Shown one piece after another: positions 8,692 to 19,095 of a DNA stretch of 64,000 nt. The position numbers and the translations under genes were made by a program. Location: positions 68,132-132,131 of the forward strand of contig CADECY010000011.1 in assembly GCA_902825945.1 (NCBI GenBank), in the 5' to 3' direction. Every line of letters begins with the position of its first letter. The first letter of the stretch is position 1. This DNA is from an uncultured Acidobacteriota bacterium. GTDB taxonomy: Bacteria > Acidobacteriota > Terriglobia > Bryobacterales > Bryobacteraceae. The notes beneath the pieces were generated by a model, which did not search any database, was not told the origin of the DNA, and worked only from the letters and a program-made list of their open reading frames with translations.

Positions 8692-11600
8692 ATGCGATCT
8701 CGCGTCCTGTCATTCGCGTTCTTCTGTCTGGCCACGTTCGCCCAGGGCGACCGCGGCGTCATCACCGGATCGGTAACCGACGAAGCCGGTTCCGCCATCC
8801 CGGCCGTCAGCGTGACCGCCACGCACATCGACACCAACACACAGTTCAAGGCAACCAGCAACGATGGCGGCGAGTTCAGCCTGCCTTCGCTGCCCACCGG
8901 CCGCTATCGCGTCTCGTTCGAATGCACGGGCTTCAAAAATGCCGTTCATGATGGAATCGCGCTCGAAGCAGGCGCAACGGTCCGTATCGATACGAAGCTC
9001 CCGGTAGGCACCGTGCAGCAGTCGATCAGTGTCTCCGCCGAAGCAACCGCGCTGCAGACCGACGACGCGAAGGTGCAGAACGTGATTCCCGACCGGATGA
9101 TCGAGGGTCTGCCGACGGTGGTCAGCGGAAACATGCGCAGCCCGTTCGATCTCGCCGCGATCACCGCCCAGGTTAACGGCGGCGATCAGGATTTTCGCAT
9201 CAGCGGCGGACAAGCGGGCTCGTTCGGCGTGATGCTCGACGGCGCTTCCGCCAACACCAATCGCGCCGGATCGACGCTGTGGGCCGCCGTGAACGCACCC
9301 TCGCTCGACGCGATCACTCAGTTCACCGTCGAGACCAACGGCTTCAAGGCGGAATTCGGACGTGCGGGCGGCGGAGTGGTGACGTTCGTGTCGAAGTCCG
9401 GCACGAATCAATATCACGGCAGCGCGTTCGACTTCATTCGCAACAACGCATTCGACGCGCGCGGATTCTTCAACAGCACTACACCGGTCTACCGCCAGCA
9501 CGACTTTGGCGGAACGATTGGCGGCCCGGTGCGAATTCCGAAGCTCTACAGCGGGCGTGACCGTACGTTCTTTTTCGCGTCTTTCGAGGGCTTCCGCAAT
9601 CGCGTGGGGGGAGTGACGAGCGTGGCCGCTCTCCCACCGGCGGAGTTTCTGAAGGGCGACTTTCGAAACGCCGTGAGCCGCACGCGCAATCCCGACGGAT
9701 CGTACATTCAATACGGCGTCTTCGATCCCGCGTCGACCCGCTATGACGACGACATCAAGAACTATCTGCGCGATCCATTCCCGAACAACATCATCCCGGC
9801 GTCACGATTCGACGGTATTGCGCGCAAGCTGACCGAAATCGCCACACGCGATTTCGCGGGAGCCTATCGCACCGATGTCCGTCCGGGAACGCCCGAATAC
9901 TGGCTCGAGAACTACTGGCAGCGCGGAACCTCGATCAACCCGAACAACAAGTTCAGCATCAAGGGCGATCACGTGCTGAGCGCCAGGCACCGGTTGTCGG
10001 GATACTTCGGCTATTCCAAACGCGAGTCCGTGCCTGGTCCCACGGGACCTCCGGGAATTCCCGGACTACTGAATCCGTTCAATCAGCTCGAGGACACTTC
10101 GCGTGTCTATCGCGGAAGCTGGGATGCAACGGTGAGTCCGCGAGTGCACAACCGCTTCTACTTCGGCGCGAACATTTTCCTCGACAACAATTTTCCGCTG
10201 AGCCAGGGTGGCAACTGGAAAGACAAGATCTGCGTGCCGAATGTGCCGGACTGCAATAGCAATCTGCCAGTGATTACCTTCGGCAGCGACTTCACACAAT
10301 GGGGGGGCAACGGATTCAACGGCTCGGAGAACCCCACCTATTCCTGGAATGACGACATCAGCTTCATCCGGGGCAAGCACGTCTTCAAGGCAGGCTACAT
10401 GTACGAATTCGCGCCGTACGTGGGCCTCGGACAGCAGTCCGGAGCGGGCACGATCACGTTCGCGGTCGCGAATACGGCTCTACCAGCGCAAGGCAGCCGC
10501 AACATCGGCGGCGGCGTGGGATTCGCGTCGTTCCTGCTCGGCGAGTCAAACGGCGCGACAATCCACACGCCGCGCCGCGTGGGCATGCGCTGGCGCTATC
10601 ACGCGATGTACTTTCAGGACGATTGGCGCGTCACGCCGAAGCTGACGTTGAATCTCGGAATGCGATACGAGTTCAATCTACCGGCGATCAATGAAGGCGC
10701 GCGTTGCGCGGACTTCGATCCGAACCGGCCCAATCCCGGCGCCAGCGGGCGTCCCGGTGCACTCGTCTTCTGCGGGAGCGGCGAAGGCCGCATCGGGCGC
10801 GACACGATCCCGCCCGGCTGGTATCTCGGTTTCGGACCGCGGTTCGGGCTCTCCTACAACTTCGCGCGCAAGACTGTTCTTCGCATGTCGAGCGGCGCCA
10901 GCTACGCGCCGGTCAAGACCGTCGGCGGCTCCGCGCATTTCCAGGGCTTCAACCTGATCCGCGCCTTCCCCGATCTCACGGGCGGCATCACGCCGGTCTT
11001 CCGGATGGATCAAGGCGTGCCCGCGTGGCCCAAGCCGCCCTTTATCGATCCGACGTTCGCCAACGACGCCGATGCGGATTGGTGGCAAGGGCAGGAGGCC
11101 AACCGGTTGCCGCAAAACTGGTCGGCGACGTTCACGATTCAGCGCGAACTGAGCGGACGGACCGTGGTGGAAGCGGGCTACAGCGCGATGGTGGGCACGC
11201 ACCTGATCGCGAATTTGCTCAACTACAACCAAATCGACGTCAGCAGGCTTCCGGAGAATCTGAACATCTTCACCGCGGCGGGCCGCAATCTGCTCAATAC
11301 CGCTTTCAACAACCGCAACAACCTGCTCGCGCTGAACGGCTACTCGAAGCCGTATCCCGAGTTTCCAGACACGTTCACCCTCGCTCGCGCGCTGCGTCCA
11401 TACCCGCAGTACAACAATATCAACACCGGCAGCGGCGGTGATCACAGCGGTCACTCGAGCTACCACTCGCTGATCGTCAAAGTGACGCGGCGATACTCGT
11501 CCGACCTGATGATCGACTCCTCGTACGTACTCTCGAAGATGTTCACCGACTCCGATTCGATGTGGGGTAGCGGCGCCGCGATCAGCCACTTCAACCGGCG

Positions 11601-12237
11601 CCTCGAGAAGGCGCTTTCAGCCTACGACCGCACACACGAGGCGAAAATCAACTACGTCTACGAACTCCCGATCGGCCCCGGAAAGAAGCTCTTGAAGAGC
11701 GGTTTGATCTCGAAGACGATCGGCGGCTGGCGCGTCGGCGCGGTGCAGCGCTACGCCAGCGGTGTTCCGCTTGGATTCACGGGTGCGTTCGGCCTGATCG
11801 CGATGGGGAACCGCCCCTACATCACCCAGTACGACGATTGGCGCGCACCGGTTGCGGGAGAGAAGTTCGATCCCGCCATCGACCGCTACTATCGCCAAGC
11901 CACCACGGCGTCCTGGAACGGTGATGTTCCCACGATCACGCAACAGGGCTGGTTCCCGTTGCAACCGCGGGACCGCGTGGGCAACATGACACGGGTGAAT
12001 CCCAAGGCGCGCAACTTCCCGCTCTACAATGAGGACGTCTCGCTCGCCAAGACCTTCACCATTTCGCATGAGCGGCGCCAGACGGCCGATCTTCGTTTCG
12101 AAGCATTCAACGTGCTGAACCGGACGATGTTCGGAGCGCCGAACACGAACTTGAACGATGTCGCGAATCTCGGACTGGTGCGCACGCAGGCCAACGCCGC
12201 GCGCCGAATGCAATTCGCGCTGAAGATCTACTGGTAG
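8692..12237 (+). CDS. TonB-dependent receptor, Oar-like, with carboxypeptidase regulatory domain
   Basis: 1181 residues, normal for acidobacterial Oar-like receptors. Order: signal peptide (about 1-18); carboxypeptidase-regulatory-like Ig domain (GVITGSVTDEAGSAIPAVSV to GRYRVSFECTGF, about 22-90); plug region (about 110-240); then a long beta-barrel with the typical YHGSAFDFIRNNAFDARGFF and FFFASFEGFRNR segments and a terminal strand ending in an aromatic (ALKIYW). It would bind and import a large ligand using TonB energy. The start is fixed by AGGGGGT seven bases upstream and by the signal peptide. It is divergent from the PSD1/DUF1501 operon, which suggests a shared substrate. Confidence 0.92.
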   Translation: MRSRVLSFAFFCLATFAQGDRGVITGSVTDEAGSAIPAVSVTATHIDTNTQFKATSNDGGEFSLPSLPTGRYRVSFECTGFKNAVHDGIALEAGATVRIDTKLPVGTVQQSISVSAEATALQTDDAKVQNVIPDRMIEGLPTVVSGNMRSPFDLAAITAQVNGGDQDFRISGGQAGSFGVMLDGASANTNRAGSTLWAAVNAPSLDAITQFTVETNGFKAEFGRAGGGVVTFVSKSGTNQYHGSAFDFIRNNAFDARGFFNSTTPVYRQHDFGGTIGGPVRIPKLYSGRDRTFFFASFEGFRNRVGGVTSVAALPPAEFLKGDFRNAVSRTRNPDGSYIQYGVFDPASTRYDDDIKNYLRDPFPNNIIPASRFDGIARKLTEIATRDFAGAYRTDVRPGTPEYWLENYWQRGTSINPNNKFSIKGDHVLSARHRLSGYFGYSKRESVPGPTGPPGIPGLLNPFNQLEDTSRVYRGSWDATVSPRVHNRFYFGANIFLDNNFPLSQGGNWKDKICVPNVPDCNSNLPVITFGSDFTQWGGNGFNGSENPTYSWNDDISFIRGKHVFKAGYMYEFAPYVGLGQQSGAGTITFAVANTALPAQGSRNIGGGVGFASFLLGESNGATIHTPRRVGMRWRYHAMYFQDDWRVTPKLTLNLGMRYEFNLPAINEGARCADFDPNRPNPGASGRPGALVFCGSGEGRIGRDTIPPGWYLGFGPRFGLSYNFARKTVLRMSSGASYAPVKTVGGSAHFQGFNLIRAFPDLTGGITPVFRMDQGVPAWPKPPFIDPTFANDADADWWQGQEANRLPQNWSATFTIQRELSGRTVVEAGYSAMVGTHLIANLLNYNQIDVSRLPENLNIFTAAGRNLLNTAFNNRNNLLALNGYSKPYPEFPDTFTLARALRPYPQYNNINTGSGGDHSGHSSYHSLIVKVTRRYSSDLMIDSSYVLSKMFTDSDSMWGSGAAISHFNRRLEKALSAYDRTHEAKINYVYELPIGPGKKLLKSGLISKTIGGWRVGAVQRYASGVPLGFTGAFGLIAMGNRPYITQYDDWRAPVAGEKFDPAIDRYYRQATTASWNGDVPTITQQGWFPLQPRDRVGNMTRVNPKARNFPLYNEDVSLAKTFTISHERRQTADLRFEAFNVLNRTMFGAPNTNLNDVANLGLVRTQANAARRMQFALKIYW

Positions 12238-12281
12238 AGCGAGGAGCGCGTTGCCGGTCCGGCGCGTCATAATGGTTCGCT

Positions 12282-12671
12282 GTGGCGGATTGGAATGATG
12301 ATCCATTCCTGGACGTGCTCCAGAATATCGAGTTCTGCATTGTCGAGGAGTACCGCGCGGATCGGTTGCTACTCGATATGGATGCTAGGGACGCCGTCGA
12401 TGCGTTGGTTCGCCACTACCGCTCGGAGGAGGAGCAGCGGACGCCGCCGGAGCAGCGTCTGAGCGCCCGCGCCCAGCTCGTGTTCGACAACGTTCTGCGG
12501 ATATGCGAGTGGCGATTGGGCAGGATCGAACTGCCCGGCGACCCGGTGAAACGAATACCCATCTCGGAGTTGGTGAGGTGCCTCCGGAAGATCCAGAAGT
12601 CGATTCAACGTTGGGGGAAGCAGCGCGGAAACAGGGGCTATCTGGAATTCGTCAGCCCTTATATGCCGTAG
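12282..12671 (+). CDS. Conserved-looking small protein of unknown function
   Basis: 129 residues, GTG start at 12282. No signal peptide or membrane segment. The sequence is charged and helical (IVEEYRADRLLLDMDARDAVDALVRHY, then QRLSARAQLVFDNVLRICEWRLG), ending in a basic segment and FVSPYMP. Codon use matches its neighbours, with GC-rich third positions, and no competing frame looks better. I do not recognise the family. It sits between a receptor and the 3' end of a DUF1501 gene on the other strand, so it is probably an independent cytoplasmic gene. Confidence 0.6.
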   Translation: MADWNDDPFLDVLQNIEFCIVEEYRADRLLLDMDARDAVDALVRHYRSEEEQRTPPEQRLSARAQLVFDNVLRICEWRLGRIELPGDPVKRIPISELVRCLRKIQKSIQRWGKQRGNRGYLEFVSPYMP

Positions 12672-12680
12672 AGTTGCGAC

Positions 12681-14039
12681 TCAGGCCGACAGCAGCTTCG
12701 GCACCAATTTCCCTTCCACATCCGTTAGCCGGAAGTTTCGCCCCATGTGATGGTAGGTCAACCGCTCATGATCCAGGCCGAGGCAATGCAGAATCGTCGC
12801 CTGCAGATCGTGCACATGAATGCGGTCCTCGACTGCCTGCAAGCCCAACTGGTCCGTCTTCCCGATCACGGTGCCCGCGCGCACGCCTCCGCCCGCGAGC
12901 CACATACTGAAGCAGTTCGGATGATGGTCGCGGCCGTATCCGATATCGGTGCGCTGCTGCTGCGTCATCGGCGTTCGGCCGAACTCACCGCCCCAGATCA
13001 CGAGCGTCGAATCGAGTAGTCCTCGCTGGGCAAGGTCGCGGAGGAGCGCCGCCGCTGGCTGGTCGGTGATGCGGCAGTTCTTACCGAGGTTCTCGTCGAG
13101 GTCGTTGTGATCGTCCCAATTGCCGTGCGTTACGAGCACGAAACGGACTCCGCGTTCCACCATGCGCCGCGCGAGCAGGCAGTTCACCGCGTAGGGATGC
13201 GTGGGTTCCTGTCCGACACCGTACGAGTCGATGATGTGTTTCGGCTCGCGTGAGAAGTCGAGCAATTCGGGTGCCGCCGCCTGCATCCGGAACGCGAGTT
13301 CGTACGACGCGATGCGTGCTTCGATTTCCGGATCACCGGTTGCGGCGAAGTGCTTCGTGTTCATCTTGCGCAGGACATCGAGCCGGTCCCGCTGGCGCTG
13401 GCGATCAATTCCGGCGGGGTTGTCGAGGTACGGAATCGGCGAACCGGTGGGCCGGAACGCGGTTCCCTGAAAGGCCGATGGCAGAAAGCCAGCGGACCAG
13501 TTGTTGCCACCCGCGCTCGGCGCCACTCCCGTGCTCAGCACCACGAATCCAGGCAGGTTTTGTGTTTCACTCCCGAGTCCGTAGGTGACCCATGAGCCCA
13601 TCGAGGGCCGGCCGAACTGCATTGTGCCGGCCATCATCACCATCTCGCCCGGATCGTGATTGAACGCGTCCGTGTGGAGACTCCGCACCAGACACAATCG
13701 GTCGGCTTCGCGGCTCAGGTGCGGGAGGTAGTCCGAGATTTCGAGTCCGCTTTGTCCGTGGCGGGCGAACTTGCGCGGACTCGCCACCGCATTCGCGTTC
13801 GGCTTGATGAAGGCGAGCTTGAGGTCTCGCGTCAAGCTTGGCGGCAGCGGCTTGCCGTGCCACTTGGCGAGATCGGGCTTGGGGTCGAACAGATCGATCT
13901 GGCTCGGACCACCGGGCATGAACAGGAAGATCACCGACTTCGCCTTCGCGGCGAAGTGCGGCGCGGGAGCGGATCGCCCTTCGAGCGAGAGCAGGTGCGC
14001 GAGCGCGGCCGAGCGGAGGAAGTCGCGGCGAGTACCCAT
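12681..14039 (-). CDS. DUF1501 domain protein with Tat leader (second copy)
   Basis: About 452 residues, paralogous to the DUF1501 protein at 4705. Tat leader MGTRRDFLRSAALAHLLSLEG; the core motifs SVIFLFMPGGPSQIDLFDPKP, GSWVTYGLGSE, VTHGNWDDHNDL and WGGEFGRTPMTQ are intact. The start lies at the stop of the PSD1 gene: ATG 14042 and ATG 14039 are adjacent, and I chose 14039 for spacing to the GAGGGA ribosome site. It has no amidohydrolase or transporter behind it, so this pair is simpler than the first operon. Reaction unknown; extracytoplasmic location inferred from the leader. Confidence 0.88.
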   Translation of the reverse strand: MGTRRDFLRSAALAHLLSLEGRSAPAPHFAAKAKSVIFLFMPGGPSQIDLFDPKPDLAKWHGKPLPPSLTRDLKLAFIKPNANAVASPRKFARHGQSGLEISDYLPHLSREADRLCLVRSLHTDAFNHDPGEMVMMAGTMQFGRPSMGSWVTYGLGSETQNLPGFVVLSTGVAPSAGGNNWSAGFLPSAFQGTAFRPTGSPIPYLDNPAGIDRQRQRDRLDVLRKMNTKHFAATGDPEIEARIASYELAFRMQAAAPELLDFSREPKHIIDSYGVGQEPTHPYAVNCLLARRMVERGVRFVLVTHGNWDDHNDLDENLGKNCRITDQPAAALLRDLAQRGLLDSTLVIWGGEFGRTPMTQQQRTDIGYGRDHHPNCFSMWLAGGGVRAGTVIGKTDQLGLQAVEDRIHVHDLQATILHCLGLDHERLTYHHMGRNFRLTDVEGKLVPKLLSA

Positions 14040-16084
14040 CATTCCCTCGTCAAGAACTCGTCGAGATTCAGGAGTACGCTCGCCGCGCTCACGCGATCGA
14101 TCTTTTCCGAAAGCCACGCGCGCTCATCAGCCGCGGGTGTGCGCGCCAGCGTCATGCGGAACATCCGGTCGAGATCGCCATCCGCCCGCACGGCGAGCGC
14201 TCGGGCCGCCTCGACGAACAGTGGATCGTTCAGCAGTTGCAGCGCTTGAAGCGGAGTGTTCGAACGGCCGCGCGAACAAACGGGGCGATATCCGTTCGGC
14301 GCGTCGAAATTGGACAGAAGCGCGTAAGGCGCGGTGCGGCGGAGATCGATGTAGAGTCCGCGCCGGTATCGGTCACGGCCATTGGCCTCGTGCACCCGGA
14401 CGCTAGGTCCACCGGTCTCGGGGCTGAGCAGTCCGCTGGCTTGCAGCGCCGAGTCGCGAATCGATTCGGCGGGAAGGCGGAAGCGCCCCTGCCGTGCGAT
14501 CAGGCGATTCGCGGGATCGCGCTTGGCGAGCTCCGGCGTGATCACCGATGACTGCCGGTAGGCGGCGGAACTCACGATCGTCCGGTGCAGCGCCTTCATG
14601 CTCCAGCGGTTCTTCGCGAAATCCGCCGCGAGCCAATCGAGCAGTTCCGGATGCGATGGCCGTTCACCTTGCGAACCGAAATTGTCGGCGGTCTTCACCA
14701 GGCCCACACCGAAGTACTCCTGCCAGACCCGATTCACGAAGACACGGGCCGTGAGTGGATGTTCGGGCGACACGAGCCACCGCGCGAGATCGAGCCGCGT
14801 GGGCGGCCCGCCAGCCGGTGAATCGAGAGCGGGCAGAATCGCGGGAACACCCGGCTCCACGCGCTCGCGAGGATTTTTGTAGTCGCCGCGGTCGAAGATA
14901 TGCGTCGTGCGATCGGGCCGTTCGTGCGCGAACACCGGGGCTTCGGCCATTCGCGGCAGCGACTCGTCGAGCGCGCGCAACGCCTTTCGCAGATCGTCGA
15001 AGGCGAGTTCCTTGCGGCGCTCCTTGGTGATCACGCGATGATAGTTCGAGACGAAGTAGTCGGTGAGCAGCTTGGTTTGCCGGCGCGTGCGCTTCTCAGG
15101 CACCGTGCGCAATATCTTTTCACCTTGATCGAGGTCGGTGCGAAGATCATCAAAGGCGTGATCCCAGTCGAGCCACTTCCCCGGATTCGCCGCCGCTTCA
15201 ATCATGCGGCGCTCCCATTCCGGCATCAGCCCGGGAACACCGTACTTTTCGAGAACCTTCGCGCGTTCTCGATCGTAGGACGGGCGAGCGGCCATGCGCG
15301 GACCCGCTTCACCCGGCACTGGCGCGTCGATGTCCAGTTCCTCCGCCGTGTTGAAGAACGCGAAGAGCCGGTAGTATTCGCGCTGCGTGATCGGGTCGTA
15401 CTTGTGATCGTGGCATTGCGCGCAGCCGATGGTGAGTCCGAGCCATACGGTTGCTGTCGTATTCACGCGATCGATCACCTGCTCCACGCGGAACTGCTCG
15501 GGGTCGATGCCGCCCTCGCGATTGGTGAGCGTGTTCCGGTGGAATCCCGTGGCAACACGCTGTTCGAGCGACGCGCCAGGCAACAGATCGCCAGCGAGTT
15601 GCTCGATCGTGAACCGGTCGAACGGCATGTCGCGATTCAGCGCCGCGATAATCCAATCCCGATAACGCCAGGCGTTCGGGCGGAAGCGGTCGGACCGGAA
15701 TCCGTCGCTGTCGGCGTAGCGCGCCAAATCGAGCCAGTAGCGGCCCCATTTTTCACCGTAGTGCGGCGACTTCAGCAACGATTCGACCATCCGTTCGTAG
15801 GCATCGGGACGGTTATCGGAGAGAAACTCCTGCTGTTGTTCGAGCGTCGGAGGCAGCCCGGTGAGATCGAGACAGAGTCTTCGCAACAGCGCGGCCTTCG
15901 GGGCTTCCGGTGATGGTTTCAGCCCCTCGCGTTCGAGCCGCGCCAGGATGAAGCGGTCAACCGCCGACTGGGCCCAACCATTATCCTTGACCGCTGGCGG
16001 CGCGGGCGCGGTCACCGGCTCGAACGACCAATGCGCGGCCCCGAGGTGCACCGCGCACACGAACCCAATCCAGCAACGAATCAT
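14039..16084 (-). CDS. PSD1-type DUF1549/DUF1553 protein lacking the cytochrome domain
   Basis: 681 residues, about 150 shorter than the PSD1 proteins at 6110 and 20002. After a signal peptide (about 1-16) it goes straight into AHWSFEPVTAPAPPA and DUF1549, so the N-terminal heme-binding cytochrome c domain is absent. DUF1549 still carries the family motif CAQCHDHKYDP, and DUF1553 is complete (NRVWQEYFGVGLV, SHPELLDWLA, SNTPLQALQLLNDP). Without the N-terminal heme it may get electrons from another protein, or the internal CxxCH may bind heme; neither is shown. It forms a two-gene unit with DUF1501 and is divergent from the receptor at 16140. Confidence 0.87.
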   Translation of the reverse strand: MIRCWIGFVCAVHLGAAHWSFEPVTAPAPPAVKDNGWAQSAVDRFILARLEREGLKPSPEAPKAALLRRLCLDLTGLPPTLEQQQEFLSDNRPDAYERMVESLLKSPHYGEKWGRYWLDLARYADSDGFRSDRFRPNAWRYRDWIIAALNRDMPFDRFTIEQLAGDLLPGASLEQRVATGFHRNTLTNREGGIDPEQFRVEQVIDRVNTTATVWLGLTIGCAQCHDHKYDPITQREYYRLFAFFNTAEELDIDAPVPGEAGPRMAARPSYDRERAKVLEKYGVPGLMPEWERRMIEAAANPGKWLDWDHAFDDLRTDLDQGEKILRTVPEKRTRRQTKLLTDYFVSNYHRVITKERRKELAFDDLRKALRALDESLPRMAEAPVFAHERPDRTTHIFDRGDYKNPRERVEPGVPAILPALDSPAGGPPTRLDLARWLVSPEHPLTARVFVNRVWQEYFGVGLVKTADNFGSQGERPSHPELLDWLAADFAKNRWSMKALHRTIVSSAAYRQSSVITPELAKRDPANRLIARQGRFRLPAESIRDSALQASGLLSPETGGPSVRVHEANGRDRYRRGLYIDLRRTAPYALLSNFDAPNGYRPVCSRGRSNTPLQALQLLNDPLFVEAARALAVRADGDLDRMFRMTLARTPAADERAWLSEKIDRVSAASVLLNLDEFLTRE

Positions 16085-16139
16085 TGCAATAACAGCATAT
16101 CGCCAACGGGGACACCGTATCGATAGAATGGATGGCGCT

Positions 16140-19091
16140 ATGTCGCGCTTCTGGGCAGTTCCCCTCTTCTTTGCTTCCGCCGCTGTTGCTCAAGTCACAA
16201 CGGCCACTATCTATGGAACGGTTCTCGATTCGACGGGAGCCGCGGTCCCTTCCGCCATCATCAAAATCGTCAACGCCGGAACTGGCGCGTCTTCGCAGGC
16301 CACCTCCGGCGGCGAGGGCGAGTTCACTTCCACTTTCCTCCCCGTCGGCCGCTACGACATCACCGTCGAGGCCAAGGGCTTCAAGACCTACAAGCAGTCG
16401 GGGCTCGACCTCACCGCCGGACAGCGGCTCCCGCTCGAAGCCCGGCTCGATGTCGGCAACCTCACCGAAACCGTCGCGGTCACGGCTGAAGCGCCGCTGC
16501 TCAACACCACAACGGCCGAGCAGCGGAACAACCTCGGCACGGACGAAGTCCGCGAATTGCCGACCGCTCGCCGCGATTGGACGAACCTGCTTCGCATCGG
16601 TACCGGCATTTCGACCGCTGGCAGCGGTGGACTCACGCTGAACGGGCTCCCTCCCGCGAGTTTCCGCCTGACGGTCGATGGCACTGACGCCGAAGGCGAC
16701 CCCGAGCTTCCCTCGCTTTCGATGTACCAGAATTTCAACTTCGTCAAAGGCGTGAGCCTCGAGGCGATCAGCGAGGTGAACGTCGCGAAAGGAATCGCGT
16801 CGGCTGAAATCTCGAACACGATGTCGGGCAACGTGAACCTCATCACCAAGAGCGGCACCAACGAGTTTCACGGCAGTCTCTTCGAGAACAACCAGACCGA
16901 GAACTTCGCCGCGCGAAACCAATTCTCGGCGACGAAGGCCCCGATCGTGTTCAACCAGTTCGGCGGCTCGCTCGGCGGACCCGTGATCCGGAACAAGGTC
17001 TTCTTCTTCGGCGTGTATGAAGGTTATCGCGAAAAGGCGTTCCGGCCCATCAACGGCAACGTGCCGAGCGCGGAGTTCCGAACGCGCGCGCTCGCCGCGG
17101 TTCCTGCCTACAAGCCCTACTTCGACATGTTCCCGCTGCCGAACACACCTACCGCTCCCGGCGCCGTCACCGGCTTCTTCCAAGGCAACGGATCGAACAC
17201 TTCGACCGACAATCACGCGATCGCCCGCGGCGACTATCACATCAACTCCGCGAATCTTCTCTCGGTGCGCTACACACGCGGACGCCCATTCCGCGATCAG
17301 CCGCGCGTAACCACGAATTTCCGCACATTCGAAGGGCTCACCGAAACCGGCACGCTCAGCCATACGCACATTCGCTCGACGTTCAGCAACGAATTCCGCT
17401 TCGGCTACAACCGCAACGACGTCCGCCGGCTCGACAACATTTTCACGCTCGCGGTTCCGGCTATCGGCGGCAATCTCGGATTCAGTGACGGCGGCGAGAC
17501 GCTGTTCAAGGGCGGATCGACGAAGAGCTTCGAAGATGTGGTCGCGATGACACGCGGGCGCCATTCGATCAAGTTCGGCGGCCTTTACAACCGCCGCATC
17601 GCGGGCCGCGACAATATCGAGCAGCCTGACATCCGCTACGCGACCGTCGATGACTTCCTGGCCAACCGGCCTTTGCAGGCGCAGGTTACCTGGGGCGTGA
17701 ATCCGTTCCTGATCCGCAATTGGGGACTCGGGTTCTTCGCGCAAGACGACTTCCGCGTCAATCGGCGCCTGATTCTGAATCTGGGCGTCCGCTACGACTA
17801 CGTCGCGGTTCCGAACGAACGCGACGGCAGGCTATTCAATCGCTCGGCTCCGTTCGGATTCGGCGCGCTCCGTCCGGCCGATTCGGTCTATGACGCCGAC
17901 AAGCTGAACATCTCGCCACGCTTCGGCTTCGCCTACACGGCCGATTCCTCTTCGAAGACCGTCGTTCGCGGCGGATTCGGGTCGTTCATGAATCCGCACA
18001 CGCTGTTCGGAGGTCCGGTTGAGTTGGTCCGCAACGCGATCGACGAGCCGAGCCGCTTCATCTTCGTTCGCTCCGATATCGACCGCTTGAACCTGCGGTA
18101 TCCGATCACCAATGCCGCCACGCTACAGTTCGCCAAGAATCCGAACGCGCCCTGGTCGAACACCTCGATCAACACGAACTTCCCGAACCCGTACAGCCTG
18201 CAGTGGAACCTGAGCGTCCAGCGTCAGATCACCGGGAGCCTCGCGATCGAGTCCGCCTATGTCGCCTCGCGCGGAATCAAGCTCAACTACGTGCGTGACT
18301 TCAATCAGGTGGATCGCGTCACCGGAGTGCGCAACCCGGCGTTCGGGCAGAACCGCTACTATGACACGTCGGACTCGAGCCGCTATCATTCGTGGCAGAC
18401 GTCGTTGCGCAAGCGTATGTCGCGAGACTTCCTCTTCAACATCCACTACACGCTCGCCAATAACCTCAGCTACGGCGACGGCGATCTCCTGCTGCCCGAC
18501 CAGCGTCCGCAGGACAACAACAACCTGGCGGCGGAACGCGGACCCACGCCGTACGACCAACGCCACCGCTTCGTGACGGATTTCCTCTACGAGATCCCGG
18601 CGCTACGCTGGTCCGGCTCCACCAGCCGTGCCGCCAAGCTCGCGCTCGGTGGATGGCAGTTCAGCGGAATCCTCCAGGCGAATACGGGAGGAGCTTTCAA
18701 TCTCACGCAGCCCTCGTCCGTACCCGGCAGCCGTCCCGATTACGTTGGCGGAACGGCCATCAACAGCAACTATCGCGAGACGTTGCAATATCTCAATCCG
18801 GCGGCGTTCGCGCGGGTCCCGCTGATCGCGGCGAGTGGCGCCACCGCGCGCCCAGGAACGATCGGACGCATGGCTCTGCGCGCCCCCGGCGCGGTGGGCA
18901 TCGACCTCGGACTCGCGAAGAATCTCGACTTCACCGAGCGAGTCCGCTTCCAGTTCCGTGTCGATATGTTCAACGCCACCAATCACACCAATCTCGGCGG
19001 TGTATCATCGAACATCACCGCTGGGAACTTCGGACGGCTGACGTCGGCCGGAGCCCGTGTGGTGCAGCTCAACGGAAGACTGAGTTTCTGA
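16140..19091 (+). CDS. TonB-dependent receptor, Oar-like
   Basis: 983 residues from ATG 16140 (MSRFWAVPLFFASAAVAQ, a clean signal peptide). ATG 16128 is an alternative four codons upstream; any earlier start would overlap the divergent PSD1 gene. Domains: carboxypeptidase-regulatory-like (TIYGTVLDSTGAAVPSAI to KGFKTYKQ), plug with GTDEVRELPTARRDW, then barrel (FHGSLFENNQTENFAARNQF, FFFGVYEGYREKAF) and terminal strand ending in LNGRLSF. Role: outer-membrane uptake. It is followed after four bases by a DUF6807 gene and starts a six-gene rightward operon. Confidence 0.91.
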   Translation: MSRFWAVPLFFASAAVAQVTTATIYGTVLDSTGAAVPSAIIKIVNAGTGASSQATSGGEGEFTSTFLPVGRYDITVEAKGFKTYKQSGLDLTAGQRLPLEARLDVGNLTETVAVTAEAPLLNTTTAEQRNNLGTDEVRELPTARRDWTNLLRIGTGISTAGSGGLTLNGLPPASFRLTVDGTDAEGDPELPSLSMYQNFNFVKGVSLEAISEVNVAKGIASAEISNTMSGNVNLITKSGTNEFHGSLFENNQTENFAARNQFSATKAPIVFNQFGGSLGGPVIRNKVFFFGVYEGYREKAFRPINGNVPSAEFRTRALAAVPAYKPYFDMFPLPNTPTAPGAVTGFFQGNGSNTSTDNHAIARGDYHINSANLLSVRYTRGRPFRDQPRVTTNFRTFEGLTETGTLSHTHIRSTFSNEFRFGYNRNDVRRLDNIFTLAVPAIGGNLGFSDGGETLFKGGSTKSFEDVVAMTRGRHSIKFGGLYNRRIAGRDNIEQPDIRYATVDDFLANRPLQAQVTWGVNPFLIRNWGLGFFAQDDFRVNRRLILNLGVRYDYVAVPNERDGRLFNRSAPFGFGALRPADSVYDADKLNISPRFGFAYTADSSSKTVVRGGFGSFMNPHTLFGGPVELVRNAIDEPSRFIFVRSDIDRLNLRYPITNAATLQFAKNPNAPWSNTSINTNFPNPYSLQWNLSVQRQITGSLAIESAYVASRGIKLNYVRDFNQVDRVTGVRNPAFGQNRYYDTSDSSRYHSWQTSLRKRMSRDFLFNIHYTLANNLSYGDGDLLLPDQRPQDNNNLAAERGPTPYDQRHRFVTDFLYEIPALRWSGSTSRAAKLALGGWQFSGILQANTGGAFNLTQPSSVPGSRPDYVGGTAINSNYRETLQYLNPAAFARVPLIAASGATARPGTIGRMALRAPGAVGIDLGLAKNLDFTERVRFQFRVDMFNATNHTNLGGVSSNITAGNFGRLTSAGARVVQLNGRLSF

Positions 19092-19095
19092 GGCA

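Noticed and set aside
5951..8692. Open frame of 913 codons on the plus strand opposite the PSD1 gene
   Set aside because: It is antisense to a clear PSD1 protein, has no domain or signal and is arginine/histidine-rich, as expected for a mirror frame in GC-rich DNA.
14039..16084. Internal CAQCHDHKYDP read as evidence for a second heme
   Set aside because: This CxxCH is part of the conserved DUF1549 core in all three PSD1 proteins here, so by itself it does not show a multiheme cytochrome.
15981..17744. Open frame of 587 codons on the minus strand within the receptor gene
   Set aside because: Shadow of the receptor coding sequence; charged low-information sequence with no ribosome site.
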